Below are positions 7,119-16,181 of a stretch of DNA of 64,000 nucleotides, piece after piece. This DNA is from Actinacidiphila cocklensis (GTDB lineage Bacteria > Actinomycetota > Actinomycetes > Streptomycetales > Streptomycetaceae). The notes beneath the pieces are model-generated. The model worked only from the letters and a program-made list of their open reading frames with translations. It was not told the origin of the DNA and did not search any database. The position numbers and the translations under genes were made by a program. The stretch's first letter is position 1, and each line of letters begins with the position of its first letter. The stretch is from positions 1-64,000 of the forward strand of contig NZ_CAJSLV010000114.1 of NCBI RefSeq assembly GCF_907177275.1, read 5' to 3'.

Positions 7119-8357
7119 CTACCAGTCGTGGACGGTGCCGTCCACCAGCCGGTTCACCGGCAGATACGCCGCCTCGTAGGGGAAGCGGGCCGCCGCCTCC
7201 TCGTCGATCTCCACCCCGAGCCCGGGGTTCTCGCCCGGGTGGAGCAGGCCGTCCTGGAAGGTCGCGGAGGTGCGGAAGACCTCCAGCGTGAGCGGGTCGT
7301 GGCGCATGTACTCCTGGATGCCGAAGTTGTGGACGGCCAGGTCCAGGTGCAGGGCGGCGGCCATGCCGACGGGGGAGATGTCGGTGGGGCCGTGCATGCC
7401 CGACTTCGCGCCGTACAGGCCGGCCAGGTCCAGCAGGCGGCGCATCGGGGTGATGCCGCCGGTGTGGGTGACCGCCGAGCGCACGTAGTCGATCAGCCGC
7501 TCGGTCAGCAGCGTCGTGTAGTCGTGTACGGAGTTGAACACCTCGCCGATGGCCAGCGGCGTGGTGGTGTGCGAGCGGATCAGCCGCAGCGCGGCCTGGT
7601 CCTCGCCGGGGGTGGCGTCCTCCAGCCAGAACAGGTCGTACGGTTCGAGGTCGCGGCCCAGGCGGGCCGCCTGCACCGGCGTCATCCGGTGGTGCCCGTC
7701 GTGGAGCAGCGGCAGTTCCGGGCCGAACTCGCCGCGCACGGCCTCGAAGACGCTCGGCACGTGCCGCAGGTAGGCGCGGGTGTCCCAGGTCTCCTCAGCC
7801 GGCGCCGGCGGGGCGCCGGCCCCCGACCGGCGGGCGGGCTCGTAGTCGTAGCGGGTGCCGGCGGTCGACGCGGCGACCCCGTAGACCGGGCCGAGCCCGG
7901 GTACCCCGGTCTGCACGCGGACCGCGCGGAAGCCGGCTTCCAGGTGGGCGCGCACGGAGTCGAGCAGTTCGGGGACGTCCCGCCCGGAGGCGTGCCCGTA
8001 GGCGAGGGCGCCCGTGCGGGACTGGCCGCCGAGCAGCTGGTAGAGCGGCATGCCGGCCGCCTTGGCCTTGATGTCCCACAGCGCGGTGTCCACCGCGGAT
8101 ATGGCGGCCATGGTGACCGGGCCCCGGCGCCAGTAGCCCCCGCGGTACAGGTACTGCCAGGTGTCCTCGATACGGGCCGCGTCGCGGCCCACCAGGAGCG
8201 GCACGAGGTGGTCGGACAGGTAGGAGGCGACCGACAGTTCACGCCCGTTGAGGGTGGCGTCGCCCAGACCCGTCAGCCCGTCGTCCGTGGTGATCTTCAG
8301 GGTGACGAAGTTGCGGCCGGGGCTGGTGACGATGACCTCGGCGCTGAGGATTCTCAT
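7119..8357 (-). CDS. D-mannonate dehydratase family protein (ManD/RspA, enolase superfamily)
   Basis: A 412-residue enolase-superfamily protein starting [22 protein letters not shown], the ManD/RspA signature. The metal ligands are visible as Asp in [11 protein letters not shown], Glu in [11 protein letters not shown] and Glu in IGEVFNS. Active-site features of ManD such as YGHASGRD and [15 protein letters not shown] are also present. True ManD enzymes convert D-mannonate to 2-keto-3-deoxy-D-gluconate, but the family is known to include low-activity and inactive members. ATG 8357 is preceded by AAGGA; the frame is open further upstream but that stretch carries the promoter. A TAAAACG operator sits at its -35 position, placing it in the mannan regulon. 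Confidence 0.88.
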   Translation of the reverse strand: MRILSAEVIVTSPGRNFVTLKITTDDGLTGLGDATLNGRELSVASYLSDHLVPLLVGRDAARIEDTWQYLYRGGYWRRGPVTMAAISAVDTALWDIKAKAAGMPLYQLLGGQSRTGALAYGHASGRDVPELLDSVRAHLEAGFRAVRVQTGVPGLGPVYGVAASTAGTRYDYEPARRSGAGAPPAPAEETWDTRAYLRHVPSVFEAVRGEFGPELPLLHDGHHRMTPVQAARLGRDLEPYDLFWLEDATPGEDQAALRLIRSHTTTPLAIGEVFNSVHDYTTLLTERLIDYVRSAVTHTGGITPMRRLLDLAGLYGAKSGMHGPTDISPVGMAAALHLDLAVHNFGIQEYMRHDPLTLEVFRTSATFQDGLLHPGENPGLGVEIDEEAAARFPYEAAYLPVNRLVDGTVHDW

Positions 8358-8397
8358 GAGTGCGTCCTTGGCTGCTGGTCGATGGAGGTGCGACCGC

Positions 8398-8427
8398 AGA
8401 CTATCGCCCCGGCGCTCGCGCGTTTTA
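8398..8427 (-). promoter_or_regulatory. manD promoter with TAAAACG operator at the -35
   Basis: Reverse strand: TAAAACG (8427-8421) occupies the -35 position, 17 bp before TAGTCT (8403-8398). Confidence 0.55.
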
Positions 8428-8589
8428 GGCAGGCCGCTCGGAGCGGGGAGCAGGGTGGTGTGCGCTTCCGGCTGTCGCACGCGGCTCTCGCCGGGGAAGC
8501 GGGGCTGATGCCGCGACAGAAGTTAAGTAAAGACACAGTAGTCATCCGCTCCGGTGCAGGTGGGATCAGCATGCCATCGGCAAACTAGA

Positions 8590-8626
8590 CCGTTCTATGG
8601 ACACGGCCCTGCGATCCGTCTACGTT
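8590..8626 (+). promoter_or_regulatory. Promoter of the sugar ABC transporter operon with degenerate operator
   Basis: TGGACA (8598-8603), 17 bp, TACGTT (8621-8626). A degenerate operator, TAGAACGG on the reverse strand (8597-8590), abuts the -35. With the manD control region it fills most of the 369-bp gap 8358-8726. Confidence 0.55.
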
Positions 8627-8726
8627 ATGCAGCCATCGAGCCGCTTCGCCCCGACGACGAGACGTCCGTCGCTGCGCGGCATGCAGTGCGGCGCTTTCCG
8701 TTCAGTGACAAGGGAGTGGGATCGGC

Positions 8727-10049
8727 ATGCGTAGAACAGCTCTTGCGGCCACCGCGGTGGTGCTCGCCATGGGCCTGGCCGCCTGCGGCCAGGGGAGCGG
8801 CGGCGGTGGCTCGTCCGCGGACGACGCGGCCCAGGTGCCGGCCGACCCGGCCACGGTGACGGGCACCATCACCGTCCTGACCAACCGCACCGACCAGGTG
8901 CAGGACGGCACCGCCAAGAAGTACGCCGCGGAGTTCAACAAGCTCTACCCGCATGTGACGGTGAAGTTCCAGGGCCTCACCGACTACGAGGGCGACGTCA
9001 AGATCCGGATGAACAGCAAGAACTACGGCGACGTGCTGTCCATCCCCAACTCGGTGCCGCTCAAGCAGTACCCGACGTTCTTCGCCTCCCTGGGCACCTC
9101 CGCCGACCTGTCCAAGACCTACGACTTCACCGACCACGCCACCGTCGACGGCAAGGTCTACGGCATCGCCAACATCGGCACCGCGAACGGCTTCGTCTAC
9201 AACAAGGCCGTGTGGAAGCAGGCCGGCGTCACCGACTGGCCCACCACGCCCCAGCAGTTCGTCGACGACCTCAAGGCCGTCAAGGCCAGGACCGGCGCGA
9301 CCCCGTACTACACGAACTACCACGACGGCTGGCCCATGACGAACTGGGGCAACGCGCTGGGCTCGCCCAGCTGCGACCCGGCGGCCAACGACAAGCTCGC
9401 CACCACCAAGGACCCCTGGGGACCCGGCCAGGACCTGAACACCGTCGACTCGCTGCTGTACGACGTCGTGCACGAGAAGCTGTCCGAGGCCGACCCCAAC
9501 ACCACCAACTGGGAGAACTCCAAGGCCCTGATAGGCAGCGGCAAGGTCGCCACCATGTGGCTCGGCTCGTGGGCCGTGGTGCAGATGCGGGACGCCGCAG
9601 AGAAGGCCGGCAAGAACCCCGACGACATCGGCTTCATGCCCTTCCCGACCCAGAAGGACGGCCACTTCTGCTCCGTCGTGCGCCCCGACTACCAGTACGG
9701 CGTCAACGTCCACTCCAAGAACAAGGCGGCGGCGCGCGCCTGGATCGACTGGTTCGTCAACAGGTCCGGTGACGCCCGGGCCGCGCTGTCGATCTCCTCG
9801 GTCAAGGGCTCGCCGCTGCCCGACGACCTCAAGCCGTTCCAGGACGCGGGCGTGCAGTTCGTGCACATGGCGTACGGCAGGACGGCGCAGGTCGACGAGA
9901 TCGACAAGGCCTCCGAGATCGGCCTGAACTCCCAGGACTACCCGCAGCACATCGTCGACGTCGCCCGCGGGGCGGCAGGCGGCGACAAGGACTCGATCTT
10001 CGACGACCTGAACAAGAAGTGGTCCGACGCGCTGGGCACGGTCGGCTGA
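8727..10049 (+). CDS. ABC transporter solute-binding lipoprotein (sugar, family 1)
   Basis: A 440-residue extracellular solute-binding protein. The lipoprotein signal ends in LAAC (MGLAACGQGS), followed by a Gly/Ser linker and the family-1 opening GTITVLTNRTD. It carries the motifs usual for oligosaccharide-binding proteins (YEGDVKIRMNSKNYGDVL, NGFVYNKAVWKQAGV). It would deliver manno-oligosaccharides from the secreted mannanases to the two permeases downstream; the substrate is inferred from context only. A nested hairpin separates it from the permease genes. No ATPase gene is present in the locus, so a shared MsiK-type ATPase elsewhere is likely, as in other actinomycete oligosaccharide importers. 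Confidence 0.92.
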   Translation: MRRTALAATAVVLAMGLAACGQGSGGGGSSADDAAQVPADPATVTGTITVLTNRTDQVQDGTAKKYAAEFNKLYPHVTVKFQGLTDYEGDVKIRMNSKNYGDVLSIPNSVPLKQYPTFFASLGTSADLSKTYDFTDHATVDGKVYGIANIGTANGFVYNKAVWKQAGVTDWPTTPQQFVDDLKAVKARTGATPYYTNYHDGWPMTNWGNALGSPSCDPAANDKLATTKDPWGPGQDLNTVDSLLYDVVHEKLSEADPNTTNWENSKALIGSGKVATMWLGSWAVVQMRDAAEKAGKNPDDIGFMPFPTQKDGHFCSVVRPDYQYGVNVHSKNKAAARAWIDWFVNRSGDARAALSISSVKGSPLPDDLKPFQDAGVQFVHMAYGRTAQVDEIDKASEIGLNSQDYPQHIVDVARGAAGGDKDSIFDDLNKKWSDALGTVG

Positions 10050-10062
10050 CCGGCCCCTGCCG

Positions 10063-10108
10063 GCACCGCGGCTCCGACCCGGCACGGGTCCGGGCGGAGC
10101 CGCGGTGC
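10063..10108 (+). terminator. Intercistronic hairpin between binding protein and permease genes
   Basis: 14-bp perfect stem GCACCGCGGCTCCG / CGGAGCCGCGGTGC. The 18-nt loop itself contains ACCCG-GCA-CGGGT. Likely a partial terminator or mRNA-stabilising element that keeps the binding protein in excess. Confidence 0.65.
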
Positions 10109-10207
10109 GCACCACCGGCGTACGGGGCAACGCCCCGCGCCCGTCCTCGGCCAGCACCGACCCACGACGCCGCCGCCCAGCCGAGCGGCCACCGGAAGAA
10201 GGACCCC

Positions 10208-11173
10208 ATGAGCGCACCGCGGACCGCGGGCCGCACGCCGCCCGCCCGCACCCTGCCGCCGCCGGACGCGGCCCGCTCCACGACCCGGCGCCGCCCGCGG
10301 CTGCGCCGCCGGGGCGGAGCCTGGTGGTTCACCCCCTGGCTGTACCTGCTCGCACCGCTCGTGCTGCTGGTGGCCTTCACCTGGCTGCCGGTGGTGGACA
10401 TGTTCTCCTACAGCTTCACCGACTGGGACGGCATCAGTCCCACCCGCAACTGGGTCGGGCTGGACAACTACACCGACCTGTTCACCCGGCCGCAGCTCTT
10501 CCAGGTCTTCTGGGTCAGCCTGTTCTACCTCGGGGCGTCTGCCGTGCAGATCTGCGCGGCGCTGTACTTCGCCACCGTCCTCAGCTTCGACACCCGGCTG
10601 CGGAACCTGTTCAAGGGCATCCTGTTCTTCCCCTACCTGATCAACGGAGTCGCCGTCGGCTTCGTGTTCCTCTACTTCTTCCAGCCCGGCGGCACCCTCG
10701 ACACGGTGCTGCACTGGTTCGGCGTCGGACCGCACCTGTGGCTGGGCGACCCGCACCTGGTCAACACCTCGCTGGCCGGGGTGTCGGTGTGGCGGTTCAT
10801 GGGCCTGAACATGGTGCTGTTCCTCGGCGCCATCCAGTCCATCCCGCCGCAGCTCTACGAGGCCGCGGCACTGGACGGCGCGAGCCGCTGGCAGCAGTTC
10901 CGCTACGTCATCGCGCCCAGCATCCGGCCGATCATCAGCCTGAGCGTGATCCTCGCGGTCTCCGGATCGCTGTCGGTGTTCGAGATCCCGTTCATCATGA
11001 CCGGCGGCTCCAACAACAGCGAGACCTTCGTCATCCAGACGATCAAGCTGGCGTTCAACTTCAACAAGACCGGACTGGCCTCCGCGGCGGCCGTCGTACT
11101 GCTGGCCATCGTGCTGCTGGTGACCTGGGTGCAGCGCCTGCTGTTTCCCGACGAGAGGGTGGAACAGTCATGA
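10208..11173 (+). CDS. Sugar ABC transporter permease 1 (MalF-like)
   Basis: A 321-residue inner-membrane protein with a basic N-terminal tail and about six transmembrane helices, beginning at WLYLLAPLVLLVAFTWLPV. The EAA loop that docks with the ATPase reads EAAALDGASRWQQFRYVIAP near residues 217-236. ATG 10208 follows AAGGA. Its TGA overlaps the ATG of the second permease (ATGA), so the two subunits are translationally coupled. Confidence 0.93.
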   Translation: MSAPRTAGRTPPARTLPPPDAARSTTRRRPRLRRRGGAWWFTPWLYLLAPLVLLVAFTWLPVVDMFSYSFTDWDGISPTRNWVGLDNYTDLFTRPQLFQVFWVSLFYLGASAVQICAALYFATVLSFDTRLRNLFKGILFFPYLINGVAVGFVFLYFFQPGGTLDTVLHWFGVGPHLWLGDPHLVNTSLAGVSVWRFMGLNMVLFLGAIQSIPPQLYEAAALDGASRWQQFRYVIAPSIRPIISLSVILAVSGSLSVFEIPFIMTGGSNNSETFVIQTIKLAFNFNKTGLASAAAVVLLAIVLLVTWVQRLLFPDERVEQS

Positions 11174-12057
11174 CCGTGCTCAGCAGCCCCGCCGTGGCGC
11201 GGGCACCGCGGTCCGCCGTCCGGCCGGCCCCGCTGCGCAACCGCGTCGCGGTGTTCCTGAAGTACCTGTCGCTCGTCCTGTCCTGCGCGGTCGTCGTGGT
11301 CCCGCTGGCCGCGGTGCTGCTCACCTCGCTGCGCACCAGCAAGGAGATGGCGACCGGCGGGGCGCTGGCCGCGCCGCACGACTGGTTCAACCTCCACAAC
11401 TACGCGGTGGCGTTCACCGACGGCAACATGCTGCGCGCCCTGGGGAACACCACGTTCATCCTGGTGTTCTCGGTGACCGGCACGGTGCTGATCGGGTCGA
11501 TGACCGCCTACGCCATCGACCGGTTCACCTTCCGGTTCAGGCGGCTGGTGATGGCGCTGTTCCTGATCGCCTCGCTCGTCCCGAGCGTGACCACCCAGGT
11601 CGCCACCTACCAGATCGTCAACCGGCTCGGAGTGATGGACACCCGCTGGGCGCCGGTCCTGCTCTACATGGGCACCGACATCGTGTCCATCTACATCTTC
11701 CTGCAGTTCATCCGGTCGATCCCGATCTCGCTCGACGAGGCCGCCCGGCTCGACGGCGCCAACTCCTTCACCATCTACTGGCGGATCATCGTCCCGCTGC
11801 TCAAGCCCGCCATCGCCACCGTCGTGATCGTCAAGGGTGTGGCCATCTACAACGACTTCTACATCCCCTTCCTCTACATGCCGGACGACAGCCTCGGCAC
11901 CATCTCGACCTCGCTGTTCCGCTTCAAGGGTCCCTACGGAGCCCACTGGGAGGTCATCTCGGCGGGCGCCGCGCTGGTCATCATCCCCAGCCTGGTCGTC
12001 TTCCTCGCCCTGCAGCGCTTCATCTACAACGGCTTCGCCTCCGGCGCCACCAAGTGA
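11170..12057 (+). CDS. Sugar ABC transporter permease 2 (MalG-like)
   Basis: A 295-residue permease, about six transmembrane helices, with the EAA loop DEAARLDGANSFTIYWRIIVP and a MalG-type C terminus. The frame is open far upstream, but the ATG at 11170 overlaps the stop of permease 1 by 4 nt and starts the recognisable protein. The beta-mannosidase gene follows after 67 bp, so import and intracellular hydrolysis are made from one operon. Confidence 0.93.
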   Translation: MTVLSSPAVARAPRSAVRPAPLRNRVAVFLKYLSLVLSCAVVVVPLAAVLLTSLRTSKEMATGGALAAPHDWFNLHNYAVAFTDGNMLRALGNTTFILVFSVTGTVLIGSMTAYAIDRFTFRFRRLVMALFLIASLVPSVTTQVATYQIVNRLGVMDTRWAPVLLYMGTDIVSIYIFLQFIRSIPISLDEAARLDGANSFTIYWRIIVPLLKPAIATVVIVKGVAIYNDFYIPFLYMPDDSLGTISTSLFRFKGPYGAHWEVISAGAALVIIPSLVVFLALQRFIYNGFASGATK

Positions 12058-12124
12058 CGCCGCCGGAGGGCAGGCGGCCGCGTACCCCCGCCACTGACGA
12101 GCCCCTCGGGGCCAAGGAGACCGC

Positions 12125-14614
12125 ATGAAGGTCAGCACGCCGCTCACCCGCGGCTGGACCCTGCGCCCGGACGACTCCAGGCACCTGCCCGCGCACGCAC
12201 CCGGCGGCCTGGCCGGCCGGCCCGTGGCCGCGACCGTTCCCGGCTGCGTGCACACCGATCTGCTGGCCGCGGGCCTGATCCCCGACCCCTTCCTCGACCG
12301 CAACGAGACCGACGTGGCCTGGGTCGGCCGGGCCGACTGGACGTACAGCACCGAACTGCCCGCGGGCGGCGCAGGACACGAGCGCACCGACCTGGTCTTC
12401 GACGGCCTCGACACCGTCGCCGAGATCCGCCTCGGCGGCAGCGTCCTCGGCCGCACCCGCAACATGCACCGCTCGTACCGCTTTGACGTCACCGGCGAAC
12501 TCCGCGGCGGCGGAGTGCCGTTGACCGTGGCGTTCACCTCGGCGTACGCGGAGGCCGAGCGGGTCCGCGGGCTGCTCGGCGACCGGCCCGGCCCCTACTC
12601 CGAGCCCTTCCAGTTCATCCGCAAGATGGCCTGCTCCTTCGGCTGGGACTGGGGACCGACCCTGGTCACCGCAGGACTGTGGCGGCAGCCGCGGCTGGAG
12701 CAGTGGTCGACCGCCCGGCTGGCGGAGGTCCGCCCGGAGGTGACGGTCGCCGAGGACGGCACCGGAATCGTTTCCGTACACGTCACCGTCGAGCGGGCCG
12801 TGAGCGGGGCCGGCCGCGCCCTGCGCCTGGTCCTCAGCGTCGCCGGCACCGACGTCCACGCCGAACTCCCGGCAGGCAGCGACCGGTTGACGGTACGAGC
12901 CGAGGTGCCCGGCGTCGAGCGGTGGTGGCCGCGCGGCTACGGCGAGCAGCACCGGTACGCCTGCACCGTCACGCTCTCCGGCGACGGCGCTGCCCCGCTC
13001 GACGTGTGGGAGCGCGCGGTCGGCTTCCGCAGCGTGGCGATCGACACCACCCCCGACGAGCACGGCAGCGCCTTCACCCTGGTCGTCAACGGGACACCGC
13101 TGTTCGCCCGCGGCGTCAACTGGATACCCGACGACGTCTTCCCCTCCCGCGTCACTCCCGAGCGCTACCGGCGGCGCCTGGAGCAGGCCACGGCGGCGGG
13201 CGTGGACCTGGTGCGGGTGTGGGGCGGCGGCATCTACGAGAGCGACGACTTCTACGACGCCTGCGACGAGTTGGGCCTGCTGGTCTGGCAGGACTTCCCG
13301 TTCGCCTGCGCCGCCTACCCCGAGGAGGAACCGCTGCGCTCGGAGGTCGAGGCCGAGGCGCGGGAGAACGTCGTCCGGCTGATGCCGCACCCGTCGCTTG
13401 CGGTCTGGAACGGCAACAACGAGAACCTGTGGGGTTTCCGCGACTGGGATTGGGAGCCGGCTCTTGCCGGGGCGTCCTGGGGCGAGGGCTACTACCTCGA
13501 CCTGCTGCCCCGCGTCGTCGCGGGGACCGACCCCACGCGGCCGTACTGGGCGGGCAGCCCCTGGTCCGGCTCGCGCGAGCTGCACCCCAACGACCCCGGG
13601 CACGGCACCACCCACTCCTGGGAGGTGTGGAACCGGCTCGACCACACCGCCTACCGCGACGACGTCCCGCGCTTCGTCGCCGAGTTCGGCTGGCAGGCGC
13701 CGCCCGCGTACGCCACCGTCCGCCGCGCGCTGTCCGACGACCCGCTGACGCCCGACTCGCCCGGCATGCTGCACCACCAGAAGGCCGGCGACGGCAACGG
13801 CAAGCTCGCCCGCGGCCTGGCCCACCACTTCGCGGAACCCGCCGACTTCGACACCTGGCACTACCTGACCCAGGTCAACCAGGCCCGTGCGATCGCCACC
13901 GGCGTCGAGCACTGGCGCTCGCACTGGCCGCGCTGCGCGGGAGCCGTCCTGTGGCAGCTCAACGACTGCTGGCCGGTGACCTCGTGGGCCGCCGTCGACG
14001 GCGACGGCCGCGAGAAGCCGCTCTACCACGAGCTGAAGCGCCTCTACGCCGACCGCCTGCTGACCCTGCAGGAACGCGGCGGCCGGCTCGTGCTGGCCGC
14101 CGTCAACCAGAGCGGCGAGCCCTGGACCTGCCAGGCGCGGGTGCGCCGGGTCGACGCCCACGGAGGACCGGGGGCGGAGGCGCAGCTGCCCGTGCGGGTG
14201 GCGGCCCGTTCCGTGGCCCTGATCGAGCTGCCGGGTGAGGTCGCGGTCCCGGCCGGCTCCGCGCGCGACTTCCTCGTCGCCGACGCGGACGGGCTGCGTG
14301 CGGTGCACTTCCCGGTCCCCGACCACGCGTTCGCCTACCCGGTCGCGGAGATGGCCACCGAGGTGACGCTGCGGCCCGGGGGAGTGCGGGTGACCGTCAC
14401 CGCCCGCACCCTGCTCCGCGACCTGCTGCTCCAGGCCGACCGCCTGCACCCCGACGCCCGCACCGACCGCGGGCTGGTCACCCTGCTGCCCGGCGAGAGC
14501 GCCGAGTTCACCGTCACCGGCTGGAACGGCGAGTATCCCGAGCGGCTGGCGACGGCCCTGCGCTGCGTCAACGCCACCGGCGCGATGAGTCCGGTCGCCG
14601 AGTCGGTGCGGTGA
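12125..14614 (+). CDS. GH2 beta-mannosidase (cytoplasmic)
   Basis: An 829-residue GH2 enzyme without a signal peptide, hence intracellular. The N-terminal jelly-roll contains the beta-mannosidase motifs PGCVHTDLLAAGLIPDPF and FGWDWGP. The TIM barrel carries the acid/base Glu in WNGNNENLWGF (about 432) and the nucleophile Glu in FVAEFGWQ (about 519). Expected role: release of mannose from the non-reducing end of imported manno-oligosaccharides. ATG 12125 is preceded by CAAGGAGA. Last gene of the transporter operon. Confidence 0.94.
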   Translation: MKVSTPLTRGWTLRPDDSRHLPAHAPGGLAGRPVAATVPGCVHTDLLAAGLIPDPFLDRNETDVAWVGRADWTYSTELPAGGAGHERTDLVFDGLDTVAEIRLGGSVLGRTRNMHRSYRFDVTGELRGGGVPLTVAFTSAYAEAERVRGLLGDRPGPYSEPFQFIRKMACSFGWDWGPTLVTAGLWRQPRLEQWSTARLAEVRPEVTVAEDGTGIVSVHVTVERAVSGAGRALRLVLSVAGTDVHAELPAGSDRLTVRAEVPGVERWWPRGYGEQHRYACTVTLSGDGAAPLDVWERAVGFRSVAIDTTPDEHGSAFTLVVNGTPLFARGVNWIPDDVFPSRVTPERYRRRLEQATAAGVDLVRVWGGGIYESDDFYDACDELGLLVWQDFPFACAAYPEEEPLRSEVEAEARENVVRLMPHPSLAVWNGNNENLWGFRDWDWEPALAGASWGEGYYLDLLPRVVAGTDPTRPYWAGSPWSGSRELHPNDPGHGTTHSWEVWNRLDHTAYRDDVPRFVAEFGWQAPPAYATVRRALSDDPLTPDSPGMLHHQKAGDGNGKLARGLAHHFAEPADFDTWHYLTQVNQARAIATGVEHWRSHWPRCAGAVLWQLNDCWPVTSWAAVDGDGREKPLYHELKRLYADRLLTLQERGGRLVLAAVNQSGEPWTCQARVRRVDAHGGPGAEAQLPVRVAARSVALIELPGEVAVPAGSARDFLVADADGLRAVHFPVPDHAFAYPVAEMATEVTLRPGGVRVTVTARTLLRDLLLQADRLHPDARTDRGLVTLLPGESAEFTVTGWNGEYPERLATALRCVNATGAMSPVAESVR

Positions 14615-14690
14615 CGGGTCCCGGCGCGGAGGTTCGTCGGCCTTCAACAGGGCGCCCGGCGTGGCCCGATCGTGCGTGAGCCCGCGCCGG

Positions 14691-15941
14691 CTACCCGGGC
14701 AGCACGCACACCGGCGCCGTGACCGCGAACGGGGCGCCGGCCGGCGTCAGGGCGCCCGTCGCCCGGTCGCGGGCGAACACCGCCACCGTCCCGGAGTTCT
14801 GGTTGGCCGCGAACAGCCAGTCGCCACCGGGGTCCAGGGCCATGTGGCGCGGGTAGGCACCGCCGGAGGCGACGGCGTCGAGCAGCCGCAACTGCCCGCC
14901 GTCTGAGGACACTTCGTAGCGCGCGACACTGTCGTGGCCGCGGTTCGACACGTAGACGAACGCGCCGTCGGCCGATACGAGCACCTCAGCGGGGTAGTTG
15001 CGCCCGGAGCCGCCCTCGCCGGCCGGCACCGTCGGCAGCGAGTCGCCGGGAGTCACCAGGCCCGATTCCGGGTTGTAGCCGCACACGGTCAGGGAGTCGC
15101 CCAACTCGTCGGCCACGTACAGGTAGCGCGCCGAGGGGTGGAAGGCGGCGTGCCGGGGACCCGCGCCCGGGGACACCGTCGCGGTCGAGACGGCGGCGAG
15201 CTTCCCCGTGCCGGTGTCGAGGCGGTAGGTGTAGACGCTGTCCGTGCCCAGGTCGACGGCCAGCACGAAGCCCCCGGCAGGGTCGTTGAGCACCATGTGG
15301 GCGTGCGGCCCGCTCTGCCGGTCGGGGTCGGGGCCTGAGCCGGTGTGCTGCACGAGGTCGGTGCGCTGCCCCAGCGAACCGTCGGCGGCGAGCCGGTGGA
15401 CCGCGACGCTCCCGGAGTCGTAGTTCGCCGTCAGCAGGTGGCCGCCGGCCGGGTGCACCACGAGGTGGCAGGGCCCGGAACCGCCGGTGCCGCTGCTGTT
15501 CAGCACGGCAGGTCCGCCGTCCGACACCGTGACGGCGGTCACCCGGTTCTGGTACTCGTCGACGCAGTAGAGCAGGTCGCTGCCCCACGCGGCCAGGAAC
15601 GACGGGTCGGACACCTCGGACAGGGCGCCCGATCCGCTGACCGCCCCCGTTGCGGGGTCGTACGTCCTGAGGGCGACACCCGGGCCGCCGGAGGAGGTGT
15701 ACGTGCCGACGAACAGCGGCCGCGTGCCGGCCCGGGCGGCCCGCGGTCCGGGCACGGGGGCGGCGGCCGGGGCGGGCGCAGGGGTGGTGGCAGGGGTGGT
15801 GGCGGGCGCGTCGGCCCGCGCTGTTCCGGCGGCGCTCGCGACGGCGAACGCCCCTGCCGCGCCGAGGAGTTGCCGCCGCGGCAGGCCGCGCGGCCGCCTC
15901 TGCGGTGTGGTCCCTGTGCTGATGTGCTCTTCGTTGCTCAC
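14691..15941 (-). CDS. Tat-exported lactonase-family beta-propeller protein
   Basis: A 416-residue protein with a twin-arginine signal (LPRRQLLGAAGAFAVASAAG) followed by an Ala/Pro/Thr linker and a seven-bladed propeller of the 6-phosphogluconolactonase/YkgB lactonase type. Repeats such as GPCHLVVHPAGGHLLTANYDSGSVAV and GPHAHMVLNDPAGG are typical. The family hydrolyses sugar lactones, but the exported actinobacterial members have no fixed substrate. GTG 15941 follows GGAAGG. It is convergent with the beta-mannosidase gene. I saw no TAAAACG in its 240-bp upstream gap (15942-16181). Confidence 0.85.
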   Translation of the reverse strand: MSNEEHISTGTTPQRRPRGLPRRQLLGAAGAFAVASAAGTARADAPATTPATTPAPAPAAAPVPGPRAARAGTRPLFVGTYTSSGGPGVALRTYDPATGAVSGSGALSEVSDPSFLAAWGSDLLYCVDEYQNRVTAVTVSDGGPAVLNSSGTGGSGPCHLVVHPAGGHLLTANYDSGSVAVHRLAADGSLGQRTDLVQHTGSGPDPDRQSGPHAHMVLNDPAGGFVLAVDLGTDSVYTYRLDTGTGKLAAVSTATVSPGAGPRHAAFHPSARYLYVADELGDSLTVCGYNPESGLVTPGDSLPTVPAGEGGSGRNYPAEVLVSADGAFVYVSNRGHDSVARYEVSSDGGQLRLLDAVASGGAYPRHMALDPGGDWLFAANQNSGTVAVFARDRATGALTPAGAPFAVTAPVCVLPG

Positions 15942-16181
15942 GCCAGTGGCCTTCCTTGTGGGGAGGAGGAGCCGGCCGGATCGCTGCGGAGCCCGCGACG
16001 TGCGCGGGTCCGCCCGGACTCCGGCCGCGCCCTGCCACGACGGCGACGGGGGAACCCGTGAGTCGCTTACGTCACTCCGGCCACAGGTCCACTTTAGGCG
16101 GGCCGGGTTGGCCTGCGCGAGACCGTACGAGACCGGACCAGCCGGGCCGCCTGCCGGGGAGAGGGGATCTGCCGGCCCCGC

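Noticed and set aside
12020-14647. Open frame antisense to the beta-mannosidase gene
   Set aside because: No recognisable domain, biased composition, and the forward strand has full GH2 motifs.
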